Assembly: GCA_011321775.1 (NCBI GenBank)
Contig: DROT01000184.1
Span: 1-64,000, forward strand
Direction: 5' to 3'
Length of the DNA: 64,000 nucleotides
From: Gammaproteobacteria bacterium
GTDB lineage: Bacteria > Pseudomonadota > Gammaproteobacteria > DSM-19610
This document shows positions 41,596 to 50,338 of this stretch, one piece after another. Both the position numbers and the translations under genes were made by a program. Under the pieces are notes generated by a model that saw nothing but the letters and a program-made list of their open reading frames with translations, was not told the origin of the DNA and searched no databases. Numbering within the stretch: position 1 is the first letter of the stretch; every line of letters starts with the position of its first letter.

Positions 41596-43767
41596 TCAAC
41601 CGGCGTATTCCTTCCATATCGAGCGGTAGGCCTTCTCGAGATCGCGGGTGAATCGCGGGAAGTCCATGAGCCTCGAGTTGGCAAAGTCATCCCTGAGTGT
41701 GCGGCGAAGTTCGACGATGCGATCCCGGTCGTTGGCGAGTTCGACCGCCTTCTCCAGGTAGTCGTCCTCCGTCGAGGCAACGAGTTCGGGGTGACCGATG
41801 GCGTGCAGGATCGTCGAGCAGACACGCGAGGCGTGGCGGTCGCCGTACAGCGTAAGGATGGGGACGCCGAGCCAGAGCGCCTCGCAGGCGATGGTGTGGT
41901 TGTTGTAGGGAAAGGTGTCGAGGATGAAGTCGCATTCGGACATCAGCCCCATGTGCGCCGTGCCGGCCGGGAAGTTCGAATAACGTTCCGGGATGGAGCC
42001 GATGAAGTCGATCCTGCCCAGGTCGGCGCCGTGTGCGGCGAATTTTTCCTCGAACCAGGATTTCGACAGCTCGTTTATCGACAGCCTGAAGAGCATCAGG
42101 CGCGAATCCGGAACACGGTCCAGGAGACGGGACCAGAGATCAATGACGCGGTCATTGATCTTGTAGAGATTGCAGAAGGATCCAAAAGTCACCGTGTCCG
42201 TGCCGGTACAGGGCGGTTCTGTCGGCGAGGGAGCGTCTTCATGCGGCTGGTAACAGATGAAACAGTCGCCGATCGAATGGAGCCTTTCCGTGTGGAACGC
42301 CTGGTCCTCCTCCGTATCGAGGTACCGGTCGGTCAGCTTGTAGTCGATGGTGCTGAGGCCGGTCGTATTGGGGTAGGCCTCGTATTCGACCTGTACCGGA
42401 GCGGGTTTCTGCAGCAGGACCTCGAGCCGGCCGCCGGCGGTGTGGCCGGAAAGATCGACCAGGATGTCGATGCCGTCGTTGTAGATCAGTTCGCCCAGCC
42501 TCTCGTCCGAAAGACCCTCGACATCGCGCCAGTGATCGGCATAGCCGATGAACCGCTCGGTGACGCTGTCCTTGCGGGTGTCGTTGTAGTAGCAGAATAT
42601 TTCAAACGAGGACTTGTCGTGATTCGCGAGTATGGGCTCGATGAAATAGTACACGGCGTGGATCTTGAAGTCCGCGGACAGATACCCGATACGCAAGCGC
42701 CTGTCCGGATCCCTGTCGTGGCTGGAATGATCGAATGTCTCCCGCGGCGCCGCGGAGAAGGATTCCCATTTCCTGTGCATGTCCAGGAACGCCTGCCGGT
42801 CCAGTTGCGGAAGGTAGTTGCTGTTCAGGAGATAGGCACTGTAGGTCTGGGGGGTAGGGGGCTGGAGTTCCATGGCCCTGTCATAGTATTCGAGATACTT
42901 GTCGATGATGCCGAGGGTCTTGTAGGTGTCTCCCAGGGCGATGAATGCGTCGGGAAGATGTGGCTCGATCTCCGCGCATTTCTTCAGCAGTTCCAGTGCT
43001 TCCTCGTGGCGGAACAGTCTGACGAGAAGCCTGGCCAGTTCGATGCGAGGTGTCGTCTGTCGGGGGAACTTCTCTATGATGTCCCGGTACACCGCTTCAG
43101 ACCGGCCGACATTGCCCAGAGACCAGTGGAACCTTGCCAGTTCGAGACATGGCTCCATGGTTGCGCCGGCGTATTCGCATGCCTTTGCATACAGGGCGAG
43201 CGAGGCTGTCGTTTCCCCCATGCTCCTTAACGATTGGGCCTTTCCATAATAGCCTTCATACCGGTCCGGGTGGGACGCCGTGACCCTGTCGAAGAAGGTG
43301 AGTGATTCCGACGGACGCCCTGCCGATGCCAGCGCCTGACCGTGTAACATGTTGGACTCCGGATCCTGTGGCCAGCGCCGCTGCAGCTGCCCGGTCCACT
43401 GGAGAGCCCCTTTGCCGTCGTCGCCGGAAAGTGCCAGCAGGGCAAGATACCTGATGGCATGGTAGTTCCCGGGCTGGGCCGAGAGGACCCGCTTCAGGGT
43501 CTTTTCGGCGTTCGCGTAGTCACCGAGTTCATATTCGACAGCCCCGAGGAACAGCAGGGTTTCCGGATCCCCGGGGTTGAGCCGCTGCGCATCGGCCAGG
43601 TCTTCCCGCGCCAGTTCCAGCTGGCCAAGTTCGCGGTGGAGCATGCCCGAGGTCTTTCGTACCCAGAATACATCAGCTTCGACCTCGCGCATGCTGTCGA
43701 GAACGTCCAGGGCTTCCCGGAATCTGGACTGCTTGATCAGAAAGTCGACTGTGGCGGTATCGGTCAT
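41596..43767 (-). CDS. TPR-repeat O-GlcNAc transferase-like glycosyltransferase (GT41 family), divergent member
   Basis: 723 residues. The TPR part (to about residue 330) is more degenerate than in the neighbours (ESNMLHGQALASAGRPSESL, LPDAFIALGDTYKTLGIIDK). The catalytic blocks are RIGYLSADFKIHAVYYFIEP, GIDILVDLSGHTAGGRLEV, AYPNTTGLSTIDYKLTDRY, TFGSFCNLYKINDRVIDLW and DTFPYNNHTIACEALWLGVP. FCNLYK is nearer to eukaryotic OGT (FNQLYK) than the NNLAK of its neighbours. Codon use is a little less GC-biased than theirs, which suggests a separate origin. It is first in the run of three and faces a fold-back element across its promoter region. Confidence 0.9.
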   Translation of the reverse strand: MTDTATVDFLIKQSRFREALDVLDSMREVEADVFWVRKTSGMLHRELGQLELAREDLADAQRLNPGDPETLLFLGAVEYELGDYANAEKTLKRVLSAQPGNYHAIRYLALLALSGDDGKGALQWTGQLQRRWPQDPESNMLHGQALASAGRPSESLTFFDRVTASHPDRYEGYYGKAQSLRSMGETTASLALYAKACEYAGATMEPCLELARFHWSLGNVGRSEAVYRDIIEKFPRQTTPRIELARLLVRLFRHEEALELLKKCAEIEPHLPDAFIALGDTYKTLGIIDKYLEYYDRAMELQPPTPQTYSAYLLNSNYLPQLDRQAFLDMHRKWESFSAAPRETFDHSSHDRDPDRRLRIGYLSADFKIHAVYYFIEPILANHDKSSFEIFCYYNDTRKDSVTERFIGYADHWRDVEGLSDERLGELIYNDGIDILVDLSGHTAGGRLEVLLQKPAPVQVEYEAYPNTTGLSTIDYKLTDRYLDTEEDQAFHTERLHSIGDCFICYQPHEDAPSPTEPPCTGTDTVTFGSFCNLYKINDRVIDLWSRLLDRVPDSRLMLFRLSINELSKSWFEEKFAAHGADLGRIDFIGSIPERYSNFPAGTAHMGLMSECDFILDTFPYNNHTIACEALWLGVPILTLYGDRHASRVCSTILHAIGHPELVASTEDDYLEKAVELANDRDRIVELRRTLRDDFANSRLMDFPRFTRDLEKAYRSIWKEYAG

Positions 43768-44147
43768 GGCCTGGGTGGAATTGCGTATTGTGTTCGTTGG
43801 ATCAGTTTCTTGTTATGTGCCGTCCTGGGAGCCTGTCCGAGTACTGGGGGCCGTAGCGAGAGCGTGGCACAGCGAGGCGATTTTTGCGATCGTTTGAGGC
43901 GCATAGTGGGTACTATGCGGCGAAAAGGATCGCGAAAAGCGGCCGCTGTGGTGCGCTCGCAGCACGTCCATCATTACTTGGACAGGCTCCTAGTATATTC
44001 GAATTCTGCCATGATTGCGGACTGCTCAATGCCACCGGTGGTCAGCGATACAAGCCTTTGCTATTGTCTGGCAGCGGTGACCGGCCGCGAGTTGCGAGGA
44101 TTCGTGGCGGGGCTGTTTTGGATTACCTGCCTCCACCCGTCTTTCCT
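43768..44147. other. Divergent intergenic region with a fold-back element
   Basis: It contains the 163-bp inverted-repeat element (43828-43990) and short flanks. No protein is supported: an open frame entering the downstream gene from 43884 begins inside the element and has no family likeness before the ATG at 44148. Promoters for both sides should lie in the flanks. Confidence 0.6.
43828..43990. repeat. 163-bp fold-back (MITE-like) element
   Basis: The two halves are imperfect inverted copies of each other along their whole length. The ends are GGAGCCTGTCC, extended by (G/A)AGTA(C/A)TG. Inner matches include CACAGCG and GCGAT, and the centre is GCATAGT-GGGT-ACTATGC. No transposase frame fits inside. 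This form is expected of a non-autonomous mobile element or its relic. No target-site duplication is obvious in the flanks. Confidence 0.8.
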
Positions 44148-45365
44148 ATGCCGATAGTCTTTGAATTTCAGCAATTCCGGAGTCCTCGCGAGGGGCAGGA
44201 ACGCTTTGCCGCCTCGCTGCAGCTGGCGCGGGAGCGCGGTCAGGACTCCCGCCCTGTCCTGGACTGGCTGGAGCAGGCCGATATCAGAGGGCCGGGCCTG
44301 GTGTTTGACCTCGCCGCGATCGAGCAGCGCATGCGCTGGCTGGGCCGGGTGGCCGCTGAGTTCTCGGCGAGCCCCCTCGTGGCCGTCAAGAGTTGTTCGG
44401 AGACGGTCTTTCTGGAGCTCGCCCGCCGGCATCTCGCCGGGTTCGACGTTTCCAATGTCGCAGAGTACTCCCGTCTGCCGGTGGATCTCGCTGGCAGGCT
44501 CGTGTCCGTAACCTCGCCGGCAATGGTCGATGCGCCGGAGGCCTTTCTCGGCAGGGGCAACCAGCTGGTCGTTACCGTTGACAGCCGCTTGCAACTCGAA
44601 CGGCATCTCGCGCGGGAAGGCCAATCCGACTACATCCTGCGCATCCGGAGTTCGGACCTCCTGGAGGGAAGACGGCCACTGGATCCTGCCTACTATCCGG
44701 GTTCCCGCTTCGGATTCAGTCCCGACGAGGTCGGACAGTTGTTGCAGGACTCCGCGGTGAGAAAAAAGCCCCCGGCGGGATTCCATGTGCATCATGGAAG
44801 CGAGAAGAACAGCGCAGCTACCTACAAGATCCTGATCGAAGGGATGGCGCAGCTTGCCAGCCTGCTCGATGCGCCACCTCGCTACATCAACCTGGGAGGG
44901 GGGTGGCACAGACTTGCGGCTTCCGCTATCCGGGAGGTGTTGCTCAGTGCGCGCAGCCACTTCCCTGCCCCCTGCGTCCTGTTGTTCGAGCCGGGGCGCT
45001 GGTACGGCGAGGGCGCTGGTTACGCTGTCGGCAGTATCGTCAATATCGCGCGAACCGGAAAAATTGTTCGTTGTACCCTCGATCTCTCGGGCAAGAGTCA
45101 CCTTCACTGGTCGATGCCCACGCTGTTGCACACCTTCGACGAGCGATACAGTGAGGGAGGTGCGGTGCAGATTTTCGGGCCTTCCTGCTACGAATCGGAC
45201 TTCGTCGGAAAGTTTTATCTCCCCTGTGCCGGGGACGTGATACGGGACGCGGGGCTGGATTTCGGGAGTCGACTGGTGTTCGGGAACGTGAGCACCTATT
45301 CCCTGGAATGGAACACGTCCTTCAACGGGGTACCGGCGGCAAATGTCCACTGGTGTCGCCTGTGA
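44148..45365 (+). CDS. Fold-type III PLP-dependent decarboxylase (ornithine/diaminopimelate decarboxylase-like)
   Basis: 405 residues, the normal length for this family. PLP would bind Lys81 in PLVAVKSCSETVFLEL. Other family blocks are GFHVHHGSEKNSAATYK (His stacking on the ring), YINLGGGWHRL (phosphate-binding Gly loop) and VLLFEPGRWY. Next come IFGPSCYESDF (the Cys/Asp acid-base and substrate pair, as CDxxD in ornithine decarboxylase) and FGNVSTYSLEWNTSFNG. The expected activity is decarboxylation of a basic or dicarboxylic amino acid to an amine, acting as a dimer; the substrate cannot be told. It is convergent with the SET-domain gene (13 bp gap). The nearby fold-back element lies in its leader region. 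Confidence 0.8.
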   Translation: MPIVFEFQQFRSPREGQERFAASLQLARERGQDSRPVLDWLEQADIRGPGLVFDLAAIEQRMRWLGRVAAEFSASPLVAVKSCSETVFLELARRHLAGFDVSNVAEYSRLPVDLAGRLVSVTSPAMVDAPEAFLGRGNQLVVTVDSRLQLERHLAREGQSDYILRIRSSDLLEGRRPLDPAYYPGSRFGFSPDEVGQLLQDSAVRKKPPAGFHVHHGSEKNSAATYKILIEGMAQLASLLDAPPRYINLGGGWHRLAASAIREVLLSARSHFPAPCVLLFEPGRWYGEGAGYAVGSIVNIARTGKIVRCTLDLSGKSHLHWSMPTLLHTFDERYSEGGAVQIFGPSCYESDFVGKFYLPCAGDVIRDAGLDFGSRLVFGNVSTYSLEWNTSFNGVPAANVHWCRL

Positions 45366-45378
45366 ACGGCATGGCGGT

Positions 45379-46119
45379 CTACCTGGCCAGTACCAGAGCC
45401 CGCACCATTTCGAATACCCCCTTGTCACCCAGCCGGCTGCAGAGTTCCGGGTCGGCGGCTTTCAGGCCCTGAACAGCTTCCCTGACCATTTCGAAGAGAT
45501 ACTGGTCACCGTATTTGATCCGGAAGTTCAGGGTTTTCTCGCGCGTCTGCGCGACAGTTGCCCTGGCGGTGTCCGGGGCGCTCCGGATCAGGGATTCCCG
45601 GTAATCCGGTTCACCGGAATCGGCACGCCGTATGGCCTCCTGCACGTGTGCGGCAAAACGGTCGGCATGTGTCTTGCGGTACTCAGGGTCGAGATAATCC
45701 TTGTTGCTGAAGATTCCGCGGCAGGATGCGCTCCCGCACAGGCACTCCATGTGGTAACCCAGGGTTATGTCGGAAGTCGAGTAATCATAGGTGATCTCCT
45801 GGCCGGGTGCGATGTCACGAATTGCGGTCAGGGTTCCATACGACGACCACCAGCCGCTTGGGTCGCAGGAGTGGTTGATGAACTTGATGTCACCCTGGCC
45901 GAAAGCGTAGTCGTCTTCGCCTATCTGGATGGCAAATGCCAGAAAACGGATACGTTTTTGCGGGGGCCAGGTGATGATTTCATGCAGATGTACCGGCGGT
46001 TTGCTGTCCTCATAACGGAACAGTACCGAGCCCGCAGGAATGAGGGTTTCGGCGACGAGTCCCCTTCCCTCGATGGTGCTGTCCTGTTGTACTTTTATGG
46101 CGGGGTGAAGTCTAGACAT
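45379..46119 (-). CDS. SET-domain protein (putative lysine methyltransferase)
   Basis: 246 residues with all hallmarks of a SET domain. These are GRGL (residues 18-21, SAM), FINHSCDPS (80-88), GQEITYDYS (107-114) and a post-SET zinc cluster CLCGSASCRG (Cys126, 128, 133 with Cys85). The last 100 residues are helical and not recognised. SET enzymes methylate lysine side chains of proteins from SAM; free-living bacteria have few, and targets are mostly unknown. It is 38 bp downstream of the fold-type I PLP gene on the same strand and convergent with the PLP decarboxylase, so the three form a compact, unusual set. Confidence 0.85.
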   Translation of the reverse strand: MSRLHPAIKVQQDSTIEGRGLVAETLIPAGSVLFRYEDSKPPVHLHEIITWPPQKRIRFLAFAIQIGEDDYAFGQGDIKFINHSCDPSGWWSSYGTLTAIRDIAPGQEITYDYSTSDITLGYHMECLCGSASCRGIFSNKDYLDPEYRKTHADRFAAHVQEAIRRADSGEPDYRESLIRSAPDTARATVAQTREKTLNFRIKYGDQYLFEMVREAVQGLKAADPELCSRLGDKGVFEMVRALVLAR

Positions 46120-46157
46120 GGTCGTCGCTCGATGAGTCGATAATGGTTGCAGCGGTA

Positions 46158-47654
46158 TCAGGAGTTCATGAATTTTTTCACGGTCTGCAGCAGTTCCGGG
46201 TAGCGGGCCTTGAGCATGTCAACCGATCCGGTTCGGCCGATGTCATTGAGAAGATCGACCGTGCCTGCCAGCGAAGGTCCCTTGCGGGAGCCCATGGCAA
46301 CGCGTATTACCTGCAATCCATCGGGCTCGTCCTGTATGCTCGTTTCGACGCGATGACCGCGGAAACCGAAGCTGGAGCCTGGTGTGAACGTGAGCTTGCG
46401 TTTCCTGGCTTCGTGAAAGATAACATGCTTCAGAAGTTCCCGCCCCTCAGGGTCGATGTCATCGCGTAGTTGCAGGTTTACGAAAGGCGCGACTGCCCAG
46501 TGCGCCGGTTTGTGCCCCTGCGCAAGTGAGGGGTGAAAGTGGTTGACAAACAACCGGTCTGCCCCGGTCTCCAGGTTCCGGGCCAGGGTGGCGTTGTTTT
46601 CGAATACCGCGCTGGCATGTTGTTCCGTGAAGTCCGCATCGAGAAATCCCGGATAATCCAGGGCAGCCGTCTGGTCCAGGGACAGACTGAATCCCATGGC
46701 GGCTCTGTATTTCCGCATGCGCTTGGTTATACCGCTGACAATGGGAGGGGTGGTGGAAAGAATGCTCATCAGGCCCGCGTTGGAAAATTCCAGGCCCTCC
46801 TGGTCCAGCTTCAGCGTCGAGGAAACCTGTATGACGAGCCGCGGATGGTGCGGGGCCAGCCGCTTGATGAATTCTGCCATCGGAAAGCGGTTTCCGGTGA
46901 ATGTGGTATCGAACACGATAGCGGTCGGGACGGATGCCGGCCGATGTTGCCACGCTGACAGGAATCGCTCCATTTCGAATACGTTCAGGCGGCCGCGTGA
47001 CGTAAAGACCGGCTCTATATAGATCAGCTGTGAAGCGCCATCGGCGACCGATTGCGTGAATTCTTCCTGATCTCCCATGATGCGAGGCTGGAACAGTTCA
47101 TCACGGATAAAATTCATCAGGTCGGTAATCTCGAAATAACCGCCAATGCCGTGGAGAAGCAGGGGATTGCCTGTCCTGGGTTCGAATACCTGTCGTATTA
47201 CCTGCAGGAGACAGCTGATGGCGCCCATGCCGCTGCTGAAAAGGAGATGTTCCGATACCCAGCCTTCCGGTGTCGGGCGATATTCGAAGGCACGACGTTC
47301 GAGGCTGACAGGCTGGTTCCAGCGTTCATAGGGGAAGGGGTTCTGGTTGCCCGATGGCAGCTGAACAGTCTGGAAGTGAGGAGGCGACTTCAGGTAACGG
47401 CCGGAAATCCTGCTTGCATGTCGCAGCCAGAGCGTGCGCAACTCCAGCGACAGTTCCTCCAGTCGTAATTCGCCTTCCAGGCTTTCAAGGAGCGACGACT
47501 CGGCCAGCTCCCTGGATTCGCGGTACCACGCAGTCATGCCCGCGTCGTTTCCGCTCATGCGCCCTTCCAGGCGCCGGGCGAGATCGAGCAGGCGGGTGTA
47601 TTCTTCTTCGCAGCCCTTGCGTTTTATCGTGCTGGCATCGGGTAGTGTTGTCAT
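46158..47654 (-). CDS. Fold-type I PLP-dependent enzyme, subfamily unknown
   Basis: 498 residues. The first 120 are helical and not recognised. The core then shows the aspartate aminotransferase fold: SSGMGAISCLLQVI (residues 140-153, phosphate site), IYIEPVFTSRGRLNVF, TAIVFDTTFTG with Asp249 pairing to the pyridine nitrogen, and SSTLKLDQEGLEFSNAG with Lys282 as the likely Schiff-base Lys. The order is closest to the Cys/Met-metabolism (cystathionine gamma-synthase-like) group, but the length and N-terminus are unusual. Possible reactions are transamination, beta/gamma elimination or replacement. It leads a two-gene unit with the SET gene. Confidence 0.7.
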   Translation of the reverse strand: MTTLPDASTIKRKGCEEEYTRLLDLARRLEGRMSGNDAGMTAWYRESRELAESSLLESLEGELRLEELSLELRTLWLRHASRISGRYLKSPPHFQTVQLPSGNQNPFPYERWNQPVSLERRAFEYRPTPEGWVSEHLLFSSGMGAISCLLQVIRQVFEPRTGNPLLLHGIGGYFEITDLMNFIRDELFQPRIMGDQEEFTQSVADGASQLIYIEPVFTSRGRLNVFEMERFLSAWQHRPASVPTAIVFDTTFTGNRFPMAEFIKRLAPHHPRLVIQVSSTLKLDQEGLEFSNAGLMSILSTTPPIVSGITKRMRKYRAAMGFSLSLDQTAALDYPGFLDADFTEQHASAVFENNATLARNLETGADRLFVNHFHPSLAQGHKPAHWAVAPFVNLQLRDDIDPEGRELLKHVIFHEARKRKLTFTPGSSFGFRGHRVETSIQDEPDGLQVIRVAMGSRKGPSLAGTVDLLNDIGRTGSVDMLKARYPELLQTVKKFMNS

Positions 47655-47706
47655 CGCAGGCGGGCAGCGGCGGGAGTCAAGCCATGCTCCGGCGCGCGGC
47701 AGTCTC

Positions 47707-47730
47707 TCTCCCGGCGTTGCTGCCGGGAGA
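47707..47730. other. Hairpin between lipoprotein and PLP-enzyme genes
   Basis: The inverted repeat TCTCCCGGC / GCCGGGAGA with a 6-base loop sits in the 98-bp gap between two minus-strand genes. No T tract follows in the minus direction, so it may be a processing or stability element rather than a terminator. Confidence 0.4.
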
Positions 47731-47752
47731 CAAGCGGCAGCATGCTCGGGAT

Positions 47753-48703
47753 TCAGGTTCCAGTCTGGTTTACTACGAGAATCGGGGGGCCGTTGGGGTC
47801 AACCACGCCATCGATGTCGTACCAGATCACCGACTGTACGGTCACGTCATTGGCCACGTTCTGGGCGCCGGTCTCGAACTGGCTCTGCAGTTCCTTCGAA
47901 ATCAGTGAGAAGTCGACATCGGAATATTGCAACTGGCCCGTGGGGCTAACGAAGTAGACGACGGTTTCGTAGCGGCTCCTTTTCCAGGTATAGGATACAT
48001 GGCGGGCCTGCAGGGCGCCGATCTTGTCATCCACCACGATGTGGAAATCATCACTGGCGATGCCGCTGCTGTCCAGTCCGATCCTGATCTCGACCGCTCC
48101 GTAGGTATTGGTGCTGTCGAGGCCGGTCCAGGCTGGCCGGAATTCGATCTTCTTCATGGGTTCGAGCCGGGCAAGGTCACCCGCCAGCTGCGTATTCCCG
48201 AGGCCAAGGTAGTCGAAGCTGCTCGGGCTGCCGGTGCCCGGGAGTATCTCCAGGGCGATGTTCTGGCCGTCGGCGCTGGGGATGGTACCGTTGTAGTTGG
48301 CGGTGGTGCTGATCTGCAGACTTCCGGGTCCTTCGGGGAGGGTGATGCCGCTGCTGTCACCTGGTCCCCCGGGAAGATCGACCACGAGTACCGTCGTCCA
48401 CGGGCCGTGTCCGGACTCGTTCTCGATCAGATCCGCAGCGGAATAGAGCCAGGCATCACTGGTCTTGTCAGGGTAGAGCTTGAAGATGGAGCGGATGGCC
48501 GTGTCCGGGATGGCGATGGGCGTTCCACCACTCGGGATATAGCTCAGCGTGGTATTGTCACGGCTCAGGTCATCCGGTGCGCCGACGGAGACGATGATGG
48601 TGTCCCCGGGTCGAGCGGCCAGCGGGACCGTGTGTACCACTGTGCAGCCGGTGGTTCCCAGCAGCAATATTGCAAACAGTGTGGCAATCGACCTGTGGAT
48701 CAT
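47753..48703 (-). CDS. Secreted lipoprotein of unknown function
   Basis: 316 residues from the ATG 10 bp after GGAGGAG. Signal MIHRSIATLFAILLLGTTG with lipidated Cys20 (CTVVHTVPLAARPG). The rest is beta-rich: RPGDTIIVSVGAPDDLSRD near the start, a Gly/Ser-rich centre and a C-terminal region (SYTWKRSRYETVVYFVSPTG, SLISKELQSQFETGAQNVA). No family was recognised. It lies 98 bp upstream of the fold-type I PLP gene on the same strand, with a hairpin in between, so joint transcription is uncertain. Its upstream region is clearly A/T-richer than its neighbours. Confidence 0.75.
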   Translation of the reverse strand: MIHRSIATLFAILLLGTTGCTVVHTVPLAARPGDTIIVSVGAPDDLSRDNTTLSYIPSGGTPIAIPDTAIRSIFKLYPDKTSDAWLYSAADLIENESGHGPWTTVLVVDLPGGPGDSSGITLPEGPGSLQISTTANYNGTIPSADGQNIALEILPGTGSPSSFDYLGLGNTQLAGDLARLEPMKKIEFRPAWTGLDSTNTYGAVEIRIGLDSSGIASDDFHIVVDDKIGALQARHVSYTWKRSRYETVVYFVSPTGQLQYSDVDFSLISKELQSQFETGAQNVANDVTVQSVIWYDIDGVVDPNGPPILVVNQTGT

Positions 48704-48974
48704 GACGCTGGCTCCTCCAAGGTGGTCATGCATCCCTTCCCCTCCCCGGTTCGCTTGTGATATTGCGATGCCCCGACTTTTGGGATATAAAAAGCCAGTC
48801 GACTGGAAGGTTGTGAGACGCGCAAGACTGTCATTCAGTTATTATAAAAAATATTTTATTCGTCTCGGCCGGCGTTTTCAATGCTGCCCCGGGTCGGTTG
48901 CATAACAGGCTGTTAATAATAAATAAAACCTGAAGCTTGCCGGTAGGCGGGCTTTTCCCGGGATTGATCCACCT

Positions 48975-49751
48975 ATGACCAATCACAACAACGTTGTCGT
49001 TTTCGTCTGTTTGCAGGACCGCAATCTCAACGTCGAACTGCTCGAGCTGGCGCTGCACTCGCTGCGCGGGAGCGCCGGCTATCAGGGCGACATCGTCGTG
49101 TTCACGGATTTTCATCGCCGCTTGAAGGGCGAGGATGGTCTGTCCCTGAGGCGGATCCACGTGGATCGTTATCCTTCGCAGGATCCGCGGAATTTCAGGA
49201 TTTACATGGACGACTTCTACGATTTCAGTGTCCACCAGAATCTCGTCTATCTGGATTTCGACATCCTGGTGCTGAAGGACATCGAGCCGGCGTTCTCGTG
49301 CATCCGCGACGACGCGATCCATTTTACCTATGCGCCGGTGTTCCCCTGGGCCAGCGAAGCCTTCATGGCAGGGCCCTACCTGGGGCAGTATCGAAACTCC
49401 CCGGTCGTGAAGGGTTCATTGACGGGCATCTGCTCGGGTATTTTCGGGATCCGCACGACGGCGCTTGGCCGGCTCCTCCGGGTTTGGCGGGAGGTCCTTG
49501 CACGGACGCCCAGCAACAATGACCAGCATGCCCTCAACGAGCTCATCGTCAAGGGCATGGTGGAGGCGCGTCCCTATCCCAACGAATGGGTATCCTACCC
49601 CGTGCAGGTGCGCCAGGAATCGGACGACCGTCGTGTCTTCAGCGGAGAGAGGGACTTTATCTTCTATCACTTCAATCCGGTCGCCAATCAGGTCAAGTAT
49701 CGTCTGATGCGCGAATATCTGGGCCGCCATGATGCGGCAGCCGGTTCCTGA
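48975..49751 (+). CDS. GT8-like nucleotide-diphospho-sugar glycosyltransferase
   Basis: 258 residues. The N-terminal GT-A half is VVVFVCLQDRNLNVELLELA, then DIVVFTDFHRRL. The metal-binding DxD is DFD at residues 94-96 in LVYLDFDILVLKDIEP. Later GSLTGICSGIFGIRTTALG and NNDQHALNELI resemble acceptor-side motifs of GT8-type enzymes. It would transfer a hexose from a nucleotide sugar to a glycan. It is the first gene of a plus-strand run that continues to 55756: DUF2919 protein, sulfotransferase, DUF6625-like protein, two sulfotransferases and a TPR-glycosyltransferase. The leader contains an A/T-rich tract. Confidence 0.75.
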   Translation: MTNHNNVVVFVCLQDRNLNVELLELALHSLRGSAGYQGDIVVFTDFHRRLKGEDGLSLRRIHVDRYPSQDPRNFRIYMDDFYDFSVHQNLVYLDFDILVLKDIEPAFSCIRDDAIHFTYAPVFPWASEAFMAGPYLGQYRNSPVVKGSLTGICSGIFGIRTTALGRLLRVWREVLARTPSNNDQHALNELIVKGMVEARPYPNEWVSYPVQVRQESDDRRVFSGERDFIFYHFNPVANQVKYRLMREYLGRHDAAAGS

Positions 49752-49774
49752 ACGTTCGATCGACAAGGTGGAGC

Positions 49775-50299
49775 ATGTCCGAGAAGTATTCGATAGAGCA
49801 CTACGACGCCAATCTCTCTCTGAAGATGAACGACAACCTGTGGTTGATCCTGGCGTTTCTCCTGAGACCGTACTTCGTGACCGTGATCTCGCTGGTCAAC
49901 AGGACCGACAGGACGGCGATCATCAACCTGGTCTATTCGGACAAGATGGCCCTGTGGTGGGGGCTTCTGGCGGGCGTTCCCGCTGCGCTGGTGTTCTATG
50001 CCTGGGGAAGGCGCAAGCCAGGGGCGTCGGCCTTTGTGAGGAAGGTGTGGGCGAGAGGCCGGGAGCTGCTGGCCGTGTCGGCGCTCGCCAATGCCGCGGT
50101 CGTCTTCGTTCCCCACTGGATAGGGGCGGTCTACCATGTGAGCACCGCCGGCTGGATCCAGTTGGGGATCAGTATTGGTATCGTGATCGTGTTGTACTCT
50201 TCGACCTATATCAGGGATTGTTTTGCAGATTTTCCGGCAGCGGTCGAGACCGGGAAGAATTCGCAGTCTGCTGCATCAGGGCAACGAAAGGCGAAGTGA
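49775..50299 (+). CDS. DUF2919-like integral membrane protein
   Basis: 174 residues with four predicted membrane segments (near 24-44, 59-78, 96-115, 124-145). The start EHYDANLSLKMNDNLWLIL followed by AFLLRPYFVTVISLVNR matches DUF2919 (YfeZ-like) proteins. Function unknown for the family. It lies 23 bp after the glycosyltransferase and probably shares its transcript. A role in glycan or precursor movement across the inner membrane is possible but unsupported. It lacks the Cys/Arg/His set needed for an exosortase. Confidence 0.75.
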   Translation: MSEKYSIEHYDANLSLKMNDNLWLILAFLLRPYFVTVISLVNRTDRTAIINLVYSDKMALWWGLLAGVPAALVFYAWGRRKPGASAFVRKVWARGRELLAVSALANAAVVFVPHWIGAVYHVSTAGWIQLGISIGIVIVLYSSTYIRDCFADFPAAVETGKNSQSAASGQRKAK

Positions 50300-50338
50300 T
50301 GCTTCCTGGTCGAATGGCTGACAGGGCAGAGACGGAAG

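Noticed and set aside
43884-44147. An N-terminal extension of the PLP decarboxylase starting inside the fold-back element
   Set aside because: The 88 extra residues have no family likeness and come from the inverted repeat; ATG 44148 gives the usual family length.
48930-48960. GCTTGCCGGTAGGCGGGC as a terminator hairpin
   Set aside because: Pairing is short and imperfect, and it lies right before a start codon where no upstream plus-strand gene needs termination.
49775-50299. The small membrane protein as the missing exosortase
   Set aside because: It has only about four membrane segments and lacks the Cys, Arg and His catalytic set; it fits DUF2919.
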